Shown: positions 53,127 to 62,666 of the stretch, piece after piece
Layout of the letters: every line of letters starts with the position of its first letter
Position numbering within the stretch: position 1 is the first letter of the stretch
From: CAVSCR01 sp963726575
Lineage (GTDB): Bacteria; Actinomycetota; Actinomycetes; JAHEKZ01
DNA: 64,000 nt
Reading direction: 5' to 3'
Assembly (NCBI GenBank): GCA_963726575.1
Contig: CAVSCR010000003.1
Coordinates: 620,001-684,000 of the forward strand
Notes under the pieces: generated by a model
Database searches by the model: none
Seen by the model: the letters and a program-made list of their open reading frames with translations, nothing else
Told to the model about the DNA's origin: nothing
Translations under genes and position numbers: made by a program

Positions 53127-54365
53127 GTGCCCTCCACCCGCAGGTTCGGACTCGGCGGCTTACCGCGAGAGGTGGCCGTCCTCGGTGCCGTGGCCTTCTG
53201 CGTGGCCCTGGGCTTCGGCATCGTCGCGACGTCGCTGTCCTTGTTCGCCAAGAGCTTCGGCGTCTCGAACCTGTGGGCCGGCAGTGTCATCGCCGTATTC
53301 GCGGCGTTCCGGTTCCTCGCGGCCCCGGCTGCCGGCTGGCTGGTCAACCGCACCGGAGAGCGGTTGGTGCTCTCCGGTGGCATCGCGATCGTGGCGGTGT
53401 CGAGCCTGGTCGCAGGGTTGTCGCAGTCGTTCTGGCAGCTGTTCCTGCTGCGCGGTCTCGGTGGCGTCGGATCGGCCATGTTCACGGTGTCGGCGTCAGC
53501 CCTCCTGTTGCGGGTGGTCGAACCGCAACAACGCGCCAGGGCCACGAGCGTCTACCAGGCGGGCTTCCTGATCGGTGGCATCACCGGGCCGCTGTTCGGC
53601 GCACTGCTCACGGGCATCTCGCTGCGGCTGCCGTTCTTCGTCTACGCAGCAACACTGGTTGCCGCGGGCTTGATCGGGTTGGTGTTCTTGTCGCAGTCGC
53701 AGCTGCGAGCACGCGAACAGCAGGTGGGGACGATCCACGCACCTACGCCGTTGCGCGAGGCAGTGCGATCGCGCGCTTACCGGGCGGCCGTGATCAACAA
53801 CTTCGCCACCGGCTGGGGCTTGTTCGGTCTACGTATGTCGCTGCTGCCGTTGTTCGTCACGGCCGGCCTCGGCCTCGGGGTGCGTTGGGTGGGGATCGGG
53901 CTGTTGGTGTCGGCCCTGACCCAAGGACTCCTGCTCGCCCCCGCCGGATGGTTCTCCGACTCTCGAGGTCGTCGACCCGCGCTGCTGTCCGGCGCGATCC
54001 TGCTGACCGTGAGCTTTCTGCTCCTCGGAACCATGGAGACGCAAGTCAGCTACCTGTTGTCGATGGCGGTCTTCGGCATGGGGTCGGCCCTGCTGGGTAC
54101 CACCAGCACCGCGGTGGTCGGCGACGTGATCGGCGGTCGCGGTGGCGCGCCGATCTCGGTGTTCCAGATGGCCAGCGATGCGGGCGCTGTGATCGGACCC
54201 TTGGTCGCCGGGTACCTGTCGGACGTCGCGTCCTACTCCTTCGCCTTCCTCGTCACCGCGGCGATCGCCGGGCTCGGCGTGATCGCAGCCGCCACCATGC
54301 CGGAGACGCTGCGACCACACCTGCCGGCCCGAGCCCCGAGCGTGGACGGTCAGCCCACGGCGTAG
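53127..54365 (+). CDS. Major facilitator superfamily transporter
   Basis: 412 residues, twelve hydrophobic segments, drug/metabolite-type MFS. Loop 2-3 motif GWLVNRTGERLVLSGG, and a second half with GWFSDSRGRRPALLSGA. Substrate unknown. It starts 12 bp after the VWA gene with GAGGAT 6 nt before GTG, so it may be co-transcribed or have its own promoter. The 3' end overlaps the convergent amidase by 16 bp. Confidence 0.9.
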   Translation: MPSTRRFGLGGLPREVAVLGAVAFCVALGFGIVATSLSLFAKSFGVSNLWAGSVIAVFAAFRFLAAPAAGWLVNRTGERLVLSGGIAIVAVSSLVAGLSQSFWQLFLLRGLGGVGSAMFTVSASALLLRVVEPQQRARATSVYQAGFLIGGITGPLFGALLTGISLRLPFFVYAATLVAAGLIGLVFLSQSQLRAREQQVGTIHAPTPLREAVRSRAYRAAVINNFATGWGLFGLRMSLLPLFVTAGLGLGVRWVGIGLLVSALTQGLLLAPAGWFSDSRGRRPALLSGAILLTVSFLLLGTMETQVSYLLSMAVFGMGSALLGTTSTAVVGDVIGGRGGAPISVFQMASDAGAVIGPLVAGYLSDVASYSFAFLVTAAIAGLGVIAAATMPETLRPHLPARAPSVDGQPTA

Positions 54366-55720
54366 CCGGGCGCCGTGCGCCGCCAGGGCGCCCGCTCCTC
54401 GATGATCGCGGCCAACCCGATGAGCAGCGACTCGTCCCCAGGGGCAGCGACCAGCTGGACGCCGATCGGCCCGCCGGTGCGGGGATCGAGTCCGTACGGC
54501 ACGTTCACGGCCGGGAACCCCGCCACGTTCCATGCCGCGGGGAAGCCACCGGTCGCCCGAAGGTTGGCGGTCACGTTCGTCAGCCACGAGCGCTCGCTCC
54601 AGGCAACCGCCGACAGTGGCCGGTCGGCGAACGTCGGGGTGATGAGAACGTCGAACTGTTCGAAGAACGCGCTGGATCGACGCACGAAGTCGTCGACCAG
54701 GGCTTGGCTGTCGAACCCGCGCAGATAGCGACCCAGAGCCGCGTGCATCTTGGTGCGCGGCTGCAGCGCGTCGTGGTCAGCCACGTCATCCGCCTCATCA
54801 GCAGCGACGGCGAACCAGCGCAAACTCGTCTCGATCGCCATGCGTTGTGGGTACTGCGGGCTCGCTCGTTCGATCACGTGTCCGGCATCGTGCAGCAAGG
54901 CGGCGACGGCGAACGTAGAACGCATGGCCGGTTCGCTCACCGCGATGCCGGCCAGCGGGGGGCGCACCGAGACCGCCGCACGGATGGTGCGTTGCGGCGC
55001 AGTGACCTGCGCCAGGCTCGAGTCATCGGCCATCACCGACAGCATCAGGGCGGCGTCGGCCACAGTCGTCGCAAGCGGACCGTTCACCCCCATTCCACGC
55101 CAGTCGTTGCGCCCCATCTGCGTCGGCACCACGCCGTTGCCCGGCTTGATGCCGAACAGGCCGCAGGCAGCCGCCGGCAGCCGGATCGAGCCCAAACCGT
55201 CGTTGGCGTGACCGATGGGAACCATGCCAGCAGCCACCGCGGCCGCGCTCCCACCGGAGGAGCCACCACAGGTGATCTCCTCCGACCACGGGTTGCGCGA
55301 GATCACCCCAGGCGTGTCGGTTGCTGACCACAGGCACAGCTCCGGCGTGCGCGTCAGCCCCACGACGACGGCGCCGGCCGCCCGCAGGCGAGCCACCACA
55401 GGGTGATCCAACCTGGCTGGTTCGGAGGACATCGCCAGCGAACCCTCCCGCATCACCTCGCCAGCGACGGCGATGTTGTCCTTGATCGCCACGGGCACGC
55501 CGGCCAGCGGCAGGCCGGCCCGATCATCACGTGCGTCCACCGCCCGTGCCTCGGCCAGGGCCGCCTCGGTCCGAACGGTCTGGAACGCGCCGAGCTGCGG
55601 ATCCCGCTGTGCGATCAGTTCCAAGGCCGTCGTCACGACGTCTTCGGCGGTGCGCTTCCCGCCCTGGACTTCGGCGGCCACCGCCACCGCGGTTCCTTGC
55701 GTGCGCTCCAGGGTCGTCAT
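54350..55720 (-). CDS. Amidase-signature family amidase
   Basis: 456 residues. The Ser-cisSer-Lys triad is visible as VAIKDNIAVAG (Lys), ITCGGSSGGSAAAVAAG (cis-Ser) and the nucleophile region GLGSIRLPAAACGLFGIKPG. In place of the common DTGGS loop it has NDGLGS, with the nucleophile Ser kept. Not GatA: length and tail fit a general amide hydrolase. Substrate unknown. ATG start with TAGGGT 6 nt upstream. Confidence 0.9.
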   Translation of the reverse strand: MTTLERTQGTAVAVAAEVQGGKRTAEDVVTTALELIAQRDPQLGAFQTVRTEAALAEARAVDARDDRAGLPLAGVPVAIKDNIAVAGEVMREGSLAMSSEPARLDHPVVARLRAAGAVVVGLTRTPELCLWSATDTPGVISRNPWSEEITCGGSSGGSAAAVAAGMVPIGHANDGLGSIRLPAAACGLFGIKPGNGVVPTQMGRNDWRGMGVNGPLATTVADAALMLSVMADDSSLAQVTAPQRTIRAAVSVRPPLAGIAVSEPAMRSTFAVAALLHDAGHVIERASPQYPQRMAIETSLRWFAVAADEADDVADHDALQPRTKMHAALGRYLRGFDSQALVDDFVRRSSAFFEQFDVLITPTFADRPLSAVAWSERSWLTNVTANLRATGGFPAAWNVAGFPAVNVPYGLDPRTGGPIGVQLVAAPGDESLLIGLAAIIEERAPWRRTAPGYAVG

Positions 55721-55726
55721 GTGCGG

Positions 55727-55732
55727 ACCCTA
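55727..55732 (-). promoter_or_regulatory. -10 element of the amidase gene
   Basis: TAGGGT ends 6 nt before ATG 55720. Confidence 0.5.
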
Positions 55733-55745
55733 GTCAGGTGCGGAC

Positions 55746-57098
55746 CTACGGGGCCAGCGCCGACTGCAGCAGGCCCCAGGCGGCGTCCGGATGCCGCTGC
55801 GTCAGCAGGCCCGCGGCGGCGAGCACGTAGGAGCGGTCCAGCACGAGCTTGGCGTGCTCCGGAGTCTTCCAGCCTCCTCCCACGTCAGCCACGGCCGCGG
55901 TGAGCACCCGTCGTGCTGCGGCCTTGGTCGCGTGCCGAAGAACGCCCCCGGAACCGACCACGAGGCGGACCCGACGCAGGTCGCGTCCGCTCGAGCGCAC
56001 GTCGCCGGACTCCTGCGGCCGCGCATGGCGTCGCAAGGCCACCGTGGCCGCGAGCTCGACCAGCCGCAGGTCGGCCTCGCGCTGCTGCGCGTCATCGGCC
56101 AGGTAGGCCGGGTCGTCGGCGCGCGCTTGCGCGAGCGGTCCCAGCCGATCGCGCTCCGCGTCGTCGATCAACCGCTCGGCGTGTGCGGCGGCCACGATCC
56201 CAGGGGCATTCCAGCGCACACCGAGGTCGCCTTCGACAGTGCGGCTGCGCCACAGCGTCTGCACGACGTCGTTGCCGAAGTCCGGCGCCTCAGTGTCTGG
56301 CGTCAGCACCGAGTACACGTCGGTGGTGGCACCCCCCACGTCGACCACCACCACGTCGCCGACTCCGCGCGCCCCGCCGTGCCCGTCTGACAGGAGCTCG
56401 ACACCGGCCAGCACCGCGTCGGGCGTCGCCGCGCGCACGAACGTGGCGAGGTCGACCCGGGTCGACAGGTGCTTGCCGCCGATCACGTGACGGATGAACA
56501 CCTCCCGAATCGCTGATCGAGCCGGCGCCGGATCGAGAACCCCGATCCTGGGCAGCACGTTGTCGGTGGCGGTCACGGGAACGTCGGCGGCCTCCAGCCG
56601 ATGTACGACCTCGTCTCGTACCGCACGGTTGCCTGCCACGACGATCGGGACCCGAATCTGCGCCGACGCCAGGACATCTGCGTTGTGCAGCAGCACATCG
56701 GAGTTGCCGGCGTCGGTACCACCCACCAGCAGCACGACATCGGGCCGGTCTGCCAGCAGTGCGGTCGTTGCAGCGCCATCGAGCGGACCGGCACTCACGT
56801 GGGTCACGCGCGCCCCGGCCGACAGCCCCACGCGAAAGCCTGCTTCGGCCGTCACGACCCGCTCGTAACCCACGACAGCGAGCCGCAACCCGCCGCCGGC
56901 CGACGAGCACGCCAGTAGTTCGACGTGATTCGGGGTCAACGCCAGATCGGCCATCGCATCCTCGAGCCCATCGAGGACGTCGGTCGCGATGCTCGTGGGG
57001 CGGGCGGCCGTGCCGAGCAACCGTCCGCTGCGAGGTTCGACTGCCGCCACCTTCGTATACGTGGAACCGAAGTCCACGCAGACCAGCGGCTGCGTCAC
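55746..57098 (-). CDS. GlmL/MutL-family ASKHA ATPase (B12-mutase accessory type)
   Basis: 450 residues. Phosphate-1 motif LVCVDFGSTYTKVAAV, adenosine-type VVVDVGGATTDVYSVL, and conserved LLVGGTDAGN and CSSAGGGLRL define the GlmL/MutL family. The family is named for the accessory gene of glutamate mutase and is thought to help reactivate coenzyme-B12 enzymes. No mutase S or E genes occur in the window. The GTG overlaps the metB stop as GTGA. The open frame upstream inside metB is a shadow. Confidence 0.85.
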   Translation of the reverse strand: MTQPLVCVDFGSTYTKVAAVEPRSGRLLGTAARPTSIATDVLDGLEDAMADLALTPNHVELLACSSAGGGLRLAVVGYERVVTAEAGFRVGLSAGARVTHVSAGPLDGAATTALLADRPDVVLLVGGTDAGNSDVLLHNADVLASAQIRVPIVVAGNRAVRDEVVHRLEAADVPVTATDNVLPRIGVLDPAPARSAIREVFIRHVIGGKHLSTRVDLATFVRAATPDAVLAGVELLSDGHGGARGVGDVVVVDVGGATTDVYSVLTPDTEAPDFGNDVVQTLWRSRTVEGDLGVRWNAPGIVAAAHAERLIDDAERDRLGPLAQARADDPAYLADDAQQREADLRLVELAATVALRRHARPQESGDVRSSGRDLRRVRLVVGSGGVLRHATKAAARRVLTAAVADVGGGWKTPEHAKLVLDRSYVLAAAGLLTQRHPDAAWGLLQSALAP

Positions 57099-58273
57099 GC
57101 GTCCGCGCGGTCGAGGGCCGAGCGAAGGTCGGCCACCAGATCGTCGGCGGTCTCGATGCCTACCGAGAGCCGGACCAGGTCGGCCGGTACCTCCAGCGGA
57201 CTTCCGGCCACCGAGGCGTGGGTCATGCGACCTGGGTGCTCGATCAACGACTCGACGCCGCCCAGCGACTCCGCGAGGGTGAAGATCCGGGTCGCTCCGG
57301 CCACCCGGACAGCGGCGTCCTCGCCGCCGGCGACACGGAACGACACCATCGCGCCGAACCCGCGCATCTGCTTGACGGCAACGCCGTGGCCAGGATGGTC
57401 GGCCAGACCCGGGTAGTAGACCTCGACGACATCTGGGTGCTGGGTCAACACCTCGACGATGCGGGCAGCGTTCGCCTGGTGCCGGTCCATGCGCACGCCC
57501 AAGGTCTTGACGCCGCGCAGCGTGAGCCACGCGTCGAACGGACCGGCGATAGAACCCATCGCGTTCTGGTGGTAGGCGAGCCGGTCGCCGAGGTCTGCGT
57601 CGAGTGCGACCAGCGCGCCGCCCACCACGTCACTGTGCCCGCCCAGGTACTTGGTGGTCGAGTGCACGACGACGTCCGCGCCGTGGGTCAGCGGCTGTTG
57701 CAGGTAGGGCGAGGCGAACGTGTTGTCCACCACGAGCAGCGCACCGCCGTCGTGGGCGATCGCGGCCAGCACCTCGATGTCGGCGACCGACAGCGTGGGG
57801 TTGGTGGGCGTCTCCACCCAGACCGCGACAGTGTTCGGTCGCATCGCCGCCCGAACCGAGTCCGGGTCGGCCACCGACGCCGACGTCGACTCCAGCCCCC
57901 AGCGCGACAGCACCTGCGTGAACAGCCGGTACGTGCCGCCGTACGCATCGTCCGGGATCACCACGTGGTCACCTGGCGAGCAGACCGTACGCAGCAAGGT
58001 GTCCTCAGCGGCCAGCCCGCTGGCGAAGGCGAGACCGCGGGCGCCACGCTCCAGAGCGGCCAGACAGGTCTCCAGCGCGTGTCGCGTCGGGTTCCCCGAC
58101 CGGCTGTACTCGTACCCGACGCCGAGCCCCGTGCGCAGCTGCCCGACGCCGTCCTGGGCGTACGTGGACACCTGATAGATCGGCGTCACGACCGCACCGG
58201 TGGCCGGGTCGGGGTCCTGCCCGGCGTGGATGGCCAAGGTGTCGAAGCCCGGCTGGGCGTCGTCAGAAGTCAC
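57095..58273 (-). CDS. metB: Cystathionine gamma-synthase
   Basis: PLP enzyme of transsulfuration joining cysteine with an activated homoserine, or acting as gamma-lyase; 392 residues. Lys208 in HSTTKYLGGH binds PLP; YSRSGNPTR and FASGLAAEDT are substrate and cofactor motifs, and VDNTFASPYLQQP is the family signature. The position near cbs matches metB (Rv1079) in mycobacteria. The sequence alone does not separate synthase from lyase activity. GTG start with TAGGGT 6 nt upstream. Confidence 0.9.
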   Translation of the reverse strand: MTSDDAQPGFDTLAIHAGQDPDPATGAVVTPIYQVSTYAQDGVGQLRTGLGVGYEYSRSGNPTRHALETCLAALERGARGLAFASGLAAEDTLLRTVCSPGDHVVIPDDAYGGTYRLFTQVLSRWGLESTSASVADPDSVRAAMRPNTVAVWVETPTNPTLSVADIEVLAAIAHDGGALLVVDNTFASPYLQQPLTHGADVVVHSTTKYLGGHSDVVGGALVALDADLGDRLAYHQNAMGSIAGPFDAWLTLRGVKTLGVRMDRHQANAARIVEVLTQHPDVVEVYYPGLADHPGHGVAVKQMRGFGAMVSFRVAGGEDAAVRVAGATRIFTLAESLGGVESLIEHPGRMTHASVAGSPLEVPADLVRLSVGIETADDLVADLRSALDRADA

Positions 58274-58279
58274 AAGGTG

Positions 58280-58285
58280 ACCCTA
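58280..58285 (-). promoter_or_regulatory. -10 element of metB
   Basis: TAGGGT ends 6 nt before GTG 58273; separates metB transcription from the chemoreceptor gene upstream. Confidence 0.5.
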
Positions 58286-58311
58286 GCCCGAGCCCCCGCG
58301 CTGTCGTGGCG

Positions 58312-60480
58312 TCAGCCGGCCAGCTCAGGCTCTGGGCTGACGACCTCATCGTCGGCCGGTTCCGTGGCAGTGCTCGGCGCGACGTCGTCAGCCGCCTCAG
58401 CGACCCACTCGTCGGTGTTCGCCCAGCCGGCGAGCCGGTCCGTCGTGGGGTGCTGTCCGACCTGGAACGACGCGATCGACTCCTGCATCGCGTTGGACAG
58501 CCGCGCGATCTCCGCGGAGGCCGACAACGTCTCTTTGGAACCCTCGGTGTACTGGCGCGACACCTCCGACACCTGGTTCATCGCCACCACCACCTGCTCC
58601 GATGCGGAGCGTTGCTGCTGGGTGGCGATCGAGATCTCCTCCGACGCGGTGGTCGTCTCGTCGACCATGTCGGCGATCCGGTCGAGCGCGGTGACCGCGC
58701 CACTGGCCAGTCCGGCGCCCTTGGACGCCTCGCGGGCGCCTTCCTCACTGGCCAGCACCGTGGCCCGCGTGTGGGTCTGCACCTCGGCGACGATCGTCTG
58801 GATCTGGGCGGTTGACTCCTGCGCCCGTTCGGCGAGCTTGCGCACCTCGCTGGCCACTACCGCAAAGCCGCGACCGTGCTCGCCGGCCCGCGCTGCCTCG
58901 ATGGCGGCGTTCAGGGCCAGCAGGTTCGTCTGCTCCGACAGGTCGTCGATCAGCTCCAGGATCCGGCCGACCTCGTTGATCTTCTCGCCAAGGCCCGCGG
59001 TCGATGTCGCGATGAAGTCCACTTTGTGCGAGATCCGGTCCATGGCGGCCACCGAGTCACGCACCGCAACCCGACCGTCGTCGGTCAGGTGCAAGGTGTC
59101 CTGGGCAAACCGGGCCACCGACTGTGCGGTCTCCGCGATCTGTGCAGCCGTGGCCGCGAGCTCCTCGATGGTGGCGGTCGTCTCCGCGACGACTGCGGAC
59201 TGCTCGTTGGCCGAGCCCGCCTGCTGCGCCGCCGTCGCGCGCAGTTGACTCGCGGCTTGCGAGAGTCGCACGCCGTTGTCCTGCGCCTGCGCCACCAGGC
59301 CGCGCAACCGACCGAGTGTGCGTTCGAAGGCCTGTGCGAGCACGGCCATCTGCTCATCGTCGAAGTCCACCGGCAAGGCAACGCCGAGATCGCCATCGGC
59401 TGCGCGGTCGAGGGCGTGCGCCATCTCGTCCAGCCGCTGCGCGAGGCGATCACGCTCGGCCCTGGCGCGCGCCGAAGATCGACTCGCGCGACGTGCCAGG
59501 TGCACATACGAGAACAGCGCGTAACCGAGCAGGGGGAGCGCGACCAGAACGAGCCCGACCGACAGCGGTGACACGGCCGCGCCCCACCCCGTCGTCACGA
59601 TGGGAGCGGATGCAACGACGTACCACAGGTTGTCGTTGAGCGAGTGGGCCCCCGAGGCCGGTGTCATGCGGTCGTAGGCGACCGTGCTGGTCCCGACGTT
59701 GGCCGTGCCCCCGTCGTGCCAGCCGCTGACCAGGGTCAGGTACGTCGAGTCCCCGGGGCGCCCGAGCGGCCCACCGATCGCTTGCACGTAGCGGTTGTCG
59801 ATGATGACCGATCCGTCGCCTGCGTCGACGACCTGGTAGGTGTTGTTGCCACCGCCGGAGGTGAGGATCGACCTGATCGCGTCGATGTTCGTCTCGTACC
59901 ACACGATCGACTGAATGGAGTCGTTCCCACCGCCGACCGGCGTGGAGTTTCCGATCACCCAACGACGGCTGGTGCCGGCTTGGAACGGCGCGGACTGGTA
60001 GACCCAGCCGGGACGCAGCTGGAGCGCCTGCGTGAACAACCGGGTGTCATGGTTCTGGTGGACCAGGTCGACGGCGTCGACGGCGACTCCGCGGTCGATG
60101 CGCGCGTTCTCCCAGCCCGACTGCGCGTCGACGAAGTCGACCGAACCGATGACGTCGGGGAACAGCTGCTGCAGGTATGCCATGTCAGCGCGGGCCTGCA
60201 CCAGGGCAGGGTCGTCGACGGCGACCTTGTGGGCCCGGCTGCCGGGGTCGAGGTAGAACTGCCGGAAGGCCGGGTTGCGCGCCGTCAGGAGGGCAGCATT
60301 GCCCATCCGCTCGAAGTAGTCCGAGATGCGGACCGACGAGTGCTGAGCCTGCGACGACAGTGACTGCGACAGCTCGCGAGCCTGCTGGTCCGCCGCTTTG
60401 GCGGCCTGGTACCCGATCCCGATGCCACTGGCCAACAAGGTGACCCCCAGCACCAAGGCTGGTACCCGAAGGCTTCGCAC
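58312..60480 (-). CDS. Methyl-accepting chemotaxis protein
   Basis: 722 residues. N-terminal helix (about 5-25), large extracytoplasmic sensor (about 30-300, double-Cache-like, with VIGSVDFVDAQSGWENARI and WVIGNSTPVGGGNDS), second helix (about 305-328), HAMP (about 330-385) and a long signalling coiled coil. The hairpin tip is EQTNLLALNAAIEAARAGEHGRGFAVVASEVRKLAERAQEST. An acidic tail follows. Membrane receptor feeding CheA/CheW, so the organism is probably motile; no che genes are in the window. GTG start with GAGGGGAA nearby. Ligand unknown. Confidence 0.93.
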   Translation of the reverse strand: MRSLRVPALVLGVTLLASGIGIGYQAAKAADQQARELSQSLSSQAQHSSVRISDYFERMGNAALLTARNPAFRQFYLDPGSRAHKVAVDDPALVQARADMAYLQQLFPDVIGSVDFVDAQSGWENARIDRGVAVDAVDLVHQNHDTRLFTQALQLRPGWVYQSAPFQAGTSRRWVIGNSTPVGGGNDSIQSIVWYETNIDAIRSILTSGGGNNTYQVVDAGDGSVIIDNRYVQAIGGPLGRPGDSTYLTLVSGWHDGGTANVGTSTVAYDRMTPASGAHSLNDNLWYVVASAPIVTTGWGAAVSPLSVGLVLVALPLLGYALFSYVHLARRASRSSARARAERDRLAQRLDEMAHALDRAADGDLGVALPVDFDDEQMAVLAQAFERTLGRLRGLVAQAQDNGVRLSQAASQLRATAAQQAGSANEQSAVVAETTATIEELAATAAQIAETAQSVARFAQDTLHLTDDGRVAVRDSVAAMDRISHKVDFIATSTAGLGEKINEVGRILELIDDLSEQTNLLALNAAIEAARAGEHGRGFAVVASEVRKLAERAQESTAQIQTIVAEVQTHTRATVLASEEGAREASKGAGLASGAVTALDRIADMVDETTTASEEISIATQQQRSASEQVVVAMNQVSEVSRQYTEGSKETLSASAEIARLSNAMQESIASFQVGQHPTTDRLAGWANTDEWVAEAADDVAPSTATEPADDEVVSPEPELAG

Positions 60481-60613
60481 CGGTTCCCCTCAGTCTGGCT
60501 GGATCCCCCGACCGGACTGCCGTGATCTGGGCACGGCTGCACCCGGCAGCACACGTGGGAATCGGCAGGCGGGGTGCCGTGGTTGAGCCGGTACCCGACC
60601 CAAGGAGTGACCT

Positions 60614-61258
60614 GTGATCTTCGGCCGAGTGACCTCGCGAGTTCCGGACGCGACCGAGGCGCTGCCCGGGCGCGCCAGCCGCAGCTACGACGTCCCCGCC
60701 ACCCATGCCGTGCTCGGGACCCCGTTGGAGGGGCCGATCCCTGCCGGCCACGCAGAACTGTTTCTCGGGACGGGGTGCTTCTGGGGCGCCGAGCGAAAGC
60801 TGTGGCAGATGCCAGGCGTCTGGACCACGTCGGTCGGCTACCAGGGTGGGAGCACCCCACACCCCACCTACGACGAGGTCTGCAGCGGACGAACTGGGCA
60901 CACCGAAGTGACGCGCGTCGTCTACGACCCGGCCGTGTTGTCCCACCGCGACCTGCTGCGCTGGTTCTGGGAGAACCACGACCCGACCCAGGGCTACCGG
61001 CAGGGCAATGACGTCGGCACGCAGTACCGGTCAGCGATCTACGTGACCAGCGACGAACAGCAGGCCCTCGCCGAATCGACTCGCGAGCAGTACCAGGACG
61101 CGCTGGATGCGGCCGGCTACGACCCGATCACCACCGAGATCCTCGACGCGCCGGCGTACTACGCGGCCGAGGGCTACCACCAGCAGTACCTGTACAAGAA
61201 CCCGCATGGGTACGACTGCCACTCCACTACGGGGGTGCGCTTCCCCGCGGGCAGTTAG
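60614..61258 (+). CDS. msrA: Peptide methionine sulfoxide reductase MsrA
   Basis: Reduces methionine-S-sulfoxide in proteins after oxidative damage. 214 residues. Catalytic Cys55 in LGTGCFWGAE. VWTTSVGYQGG, HTEVTRVVYDP and WFWENHDPTQGYRQGNDVGTQYRS are conserved. The C-terminus lacks an obvious second recycling Cys pair except in HGYDCHSTTG. GTG start with AAGGAG upstream. The stop overlaps that of convergent cbs. Confidence 0.95.
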   Translation: MIFGRVTSRVPDATEALPGRASRSYDVPATHAVLGTPLEGPIPAGHAELFLGTGCFWGAERKLWQMPGVWTTSVGYQGGSTPHPTYDEVCSGRTGHTEVTRVVYDPAVLSHRDLLRWFWENHDPTQGYRQGNDVGTQYRSAIYVTSDEQQALAESTREQYQDALDAAGYDPITTEILDAPAYYAAEGYHQQYLYKNPHGYDCHSTTGVRFPAGS

Positions 61259-62622
61259 CTGGTCAGGAACCCCAGCAGGTCCTGCCGGGTCACGACACCG
61301 GTCGGTCGACCGTCGTCCAGCACCACCAGCGCGTCGGCCTTCTCCAGCGCGACGACCGCGGCGGACACCGCCTCACCGGAGCCGATCCCTGGCAACGGCG
61401 CCGACATGTGATCCTCGACGCGGTCGGCCAGGTGTGCCCGACCGGTGTACAGCGCCTCGAGCAGGTCCCGCTCGACGACCGACCCGGCGATCTCCGCGGC
61501 CATCACCGGAGGCTCAGCGCGGACCACCGGCATCTGCGAGACGCCGTACTCACGCAAGATCGCTACCGCCTCGGCGATCGTCTCGTTGGGATGTGTGTGG
61601 ATCAGCGGCGGCGTGGCCTCCCCCTTGGCGTGCAGGACGTCGCGGACGGTCCGTCCCTCGCCGGCTTCGGGCAAGAAGCCGTAGTGGGCCAGCCACTCGT
61701 CGTTGAACACCTTGGACAGGTAACCCCGGCCGGAGTCCGGCAGCAGCACGACCACGAGGGCATCCGGGCTCGCCTCACGTGCCACTTCGAGTGCGGCGAC
61801 CACGGCCATGCCGCAAGAACCGCCGACGAGCAGACCTTCCTCGCGCGCCAGGCGTCGCGTCATGGCGAACGAGTCCGCGTCGCTCACCGCAACGATCCGA
61901 TCGACGACGGTGGGGTCGTAGGTGGCCGGCCAGAAGTCCTCGCCCACGCCTTCGACCAGGTACGGACGTCCGGTGCCACCGGAGTACACCGACCCCACCG
62001 GGTCTGCACCGACGATCTGCACGCGACCGCCGGACACCTCCTTGAGGTAACGGCCGGTACCGGTGATCGTGCCGCCCGTGCCCACCCCGGCAACGAAGTG
62101 CGTGACGCGCTGGTCGGTCTGCCGCCAGACCTCTGGCCCAGTGCTGCGGTAGTGCGACTCGGGGTTGGCCGGGTTCGCGTACTGGTCCGGCTTCCACGCG
62201 CCAGGCACCTCTGCTGCGAGACGGTCGCTGACGTTGTAGTAGGAGTCAGGATGTTCCGGTGGAACTGCTGTGGGGCACACGACCACCTCGGCCCCGTAGG
62301 CCTTGAGCACGTCGATCTTGTCGGTCGACACCTTGTCCGGCACCACGAAGATGCACGAGTAGCCGCGCTGCTGGGCAACCAGCGCGAGCCCCACGCCGGT
62401 GTTGCCCGACGTCGGCTCGACGATCGTGCCGCCACTGGCCAGGCGACCTGTGCGCTCGGCCTCGTCGACCATGAGCGCAGCGATCCGGTCCTTCACCGAG
62501 CCACCGGGGTTGAAGTACTCGACCTTCGCGAAGACGGCCGCAGCCGTGCCGCCGACCACTTGGTTGAGCCGCACCAGCGGGGTGTTGCCGATCAGGTCTG
62601 TCACGCGTTCGTAGACATCCAC
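61255..62622 (-). CDS. cbs: Cystathionine beta-synthase
   Basis: PLP enzyme condensing serine or a related donor with homocysteine, 455 residues. Lys44 in GGSVKDRIAAL binds PLP; TSGNTGVGLALVAQQRGY, GTGGTITGTGRYLKE and GGSCGMAVVAAL complete the fold-II core. Two CBS domains occupy about 330-455 (IHTHPNETIAEAVAILREYGVSQMPVVRAE, ALVVLDDGRPTGVVTRQDLL), likely binding AdoMet or nucleotides. No heme domain, as expected in bacteria. Start is GTG 62622, not the overlapping out-of-frame ATG, with TAGGCT 6 nt upstream. Confidence 0.93.
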   Translation of the reverse strand: MDVYERVTDLIGNTPLVRLNQVVGGTAAAVFAKVEYFNPGGSVKDRIAALMVDEAERTGRLASGGTIVEPTSGNTGVGLALVAQQRGYSCIFVVPDKVSTDKIDVLKAYGAEVVVCPTAVPPEHPDSYYNVSDRLAAEVPGAWKPDQYANPANPESHYRSTGPEVWRQTDQRVTHFVAGVGTGGTITGTGRYLKEVSGGRVQIVGADPVGSVYSGGTGRPYLVEGVGEDFWPATYDPTVVDRIVAVSDADSFAMTRRLAREEGLLVGGSCGMAVVAALEVAREASPDALVVVLLPDSGRGYLSKVFNDEWLAHYGFLPEAGEGRTVRDVLHAKGEATPPLIHTHPNETIAEAVAILREYGVSQMPVVRAEPPVMAAEIAGSVVERDLLEALYTGRAHLADRVEDHMSAPLPGIGSGEAVSAAVVALEKADALVVLDDGRPTGVVTRQDLLGFLTS

Positions 62623-62628
62623 GGGCGG

Positions 62629-62634
62629 AGCCTA
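62629..62634 (-). promoter_or_regulatory. -10 element of cbs
   Basis: TAGGCT ends 6 nt before GTG 62622. Confidence 0.5.
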
Positions 62635-62654
62635 CGGGTCGTGACTTCGTGGGT

Positions 62655-62660
62655 TAGCGT
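62655..62660 (+). promoter_or_regulatory. -10 element upstream of the SGNH gene
   Basis: TAGCGT ends 6 nt before GTG 62667, the start of a ten-codon ORF, not before the SGNH ATG at 62696. Confidence 0.45.
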
Positions 62661-62666
62661 GAACCA

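Noticed and set aside
56759..59248. 829-residue plus-strand ORF over mutL, metB and the chemoreceptor
   Set aside because: It is antisense to three well-supported genes, has no family motif, and is Arg-rich as expected from GC-rich third-position bias.
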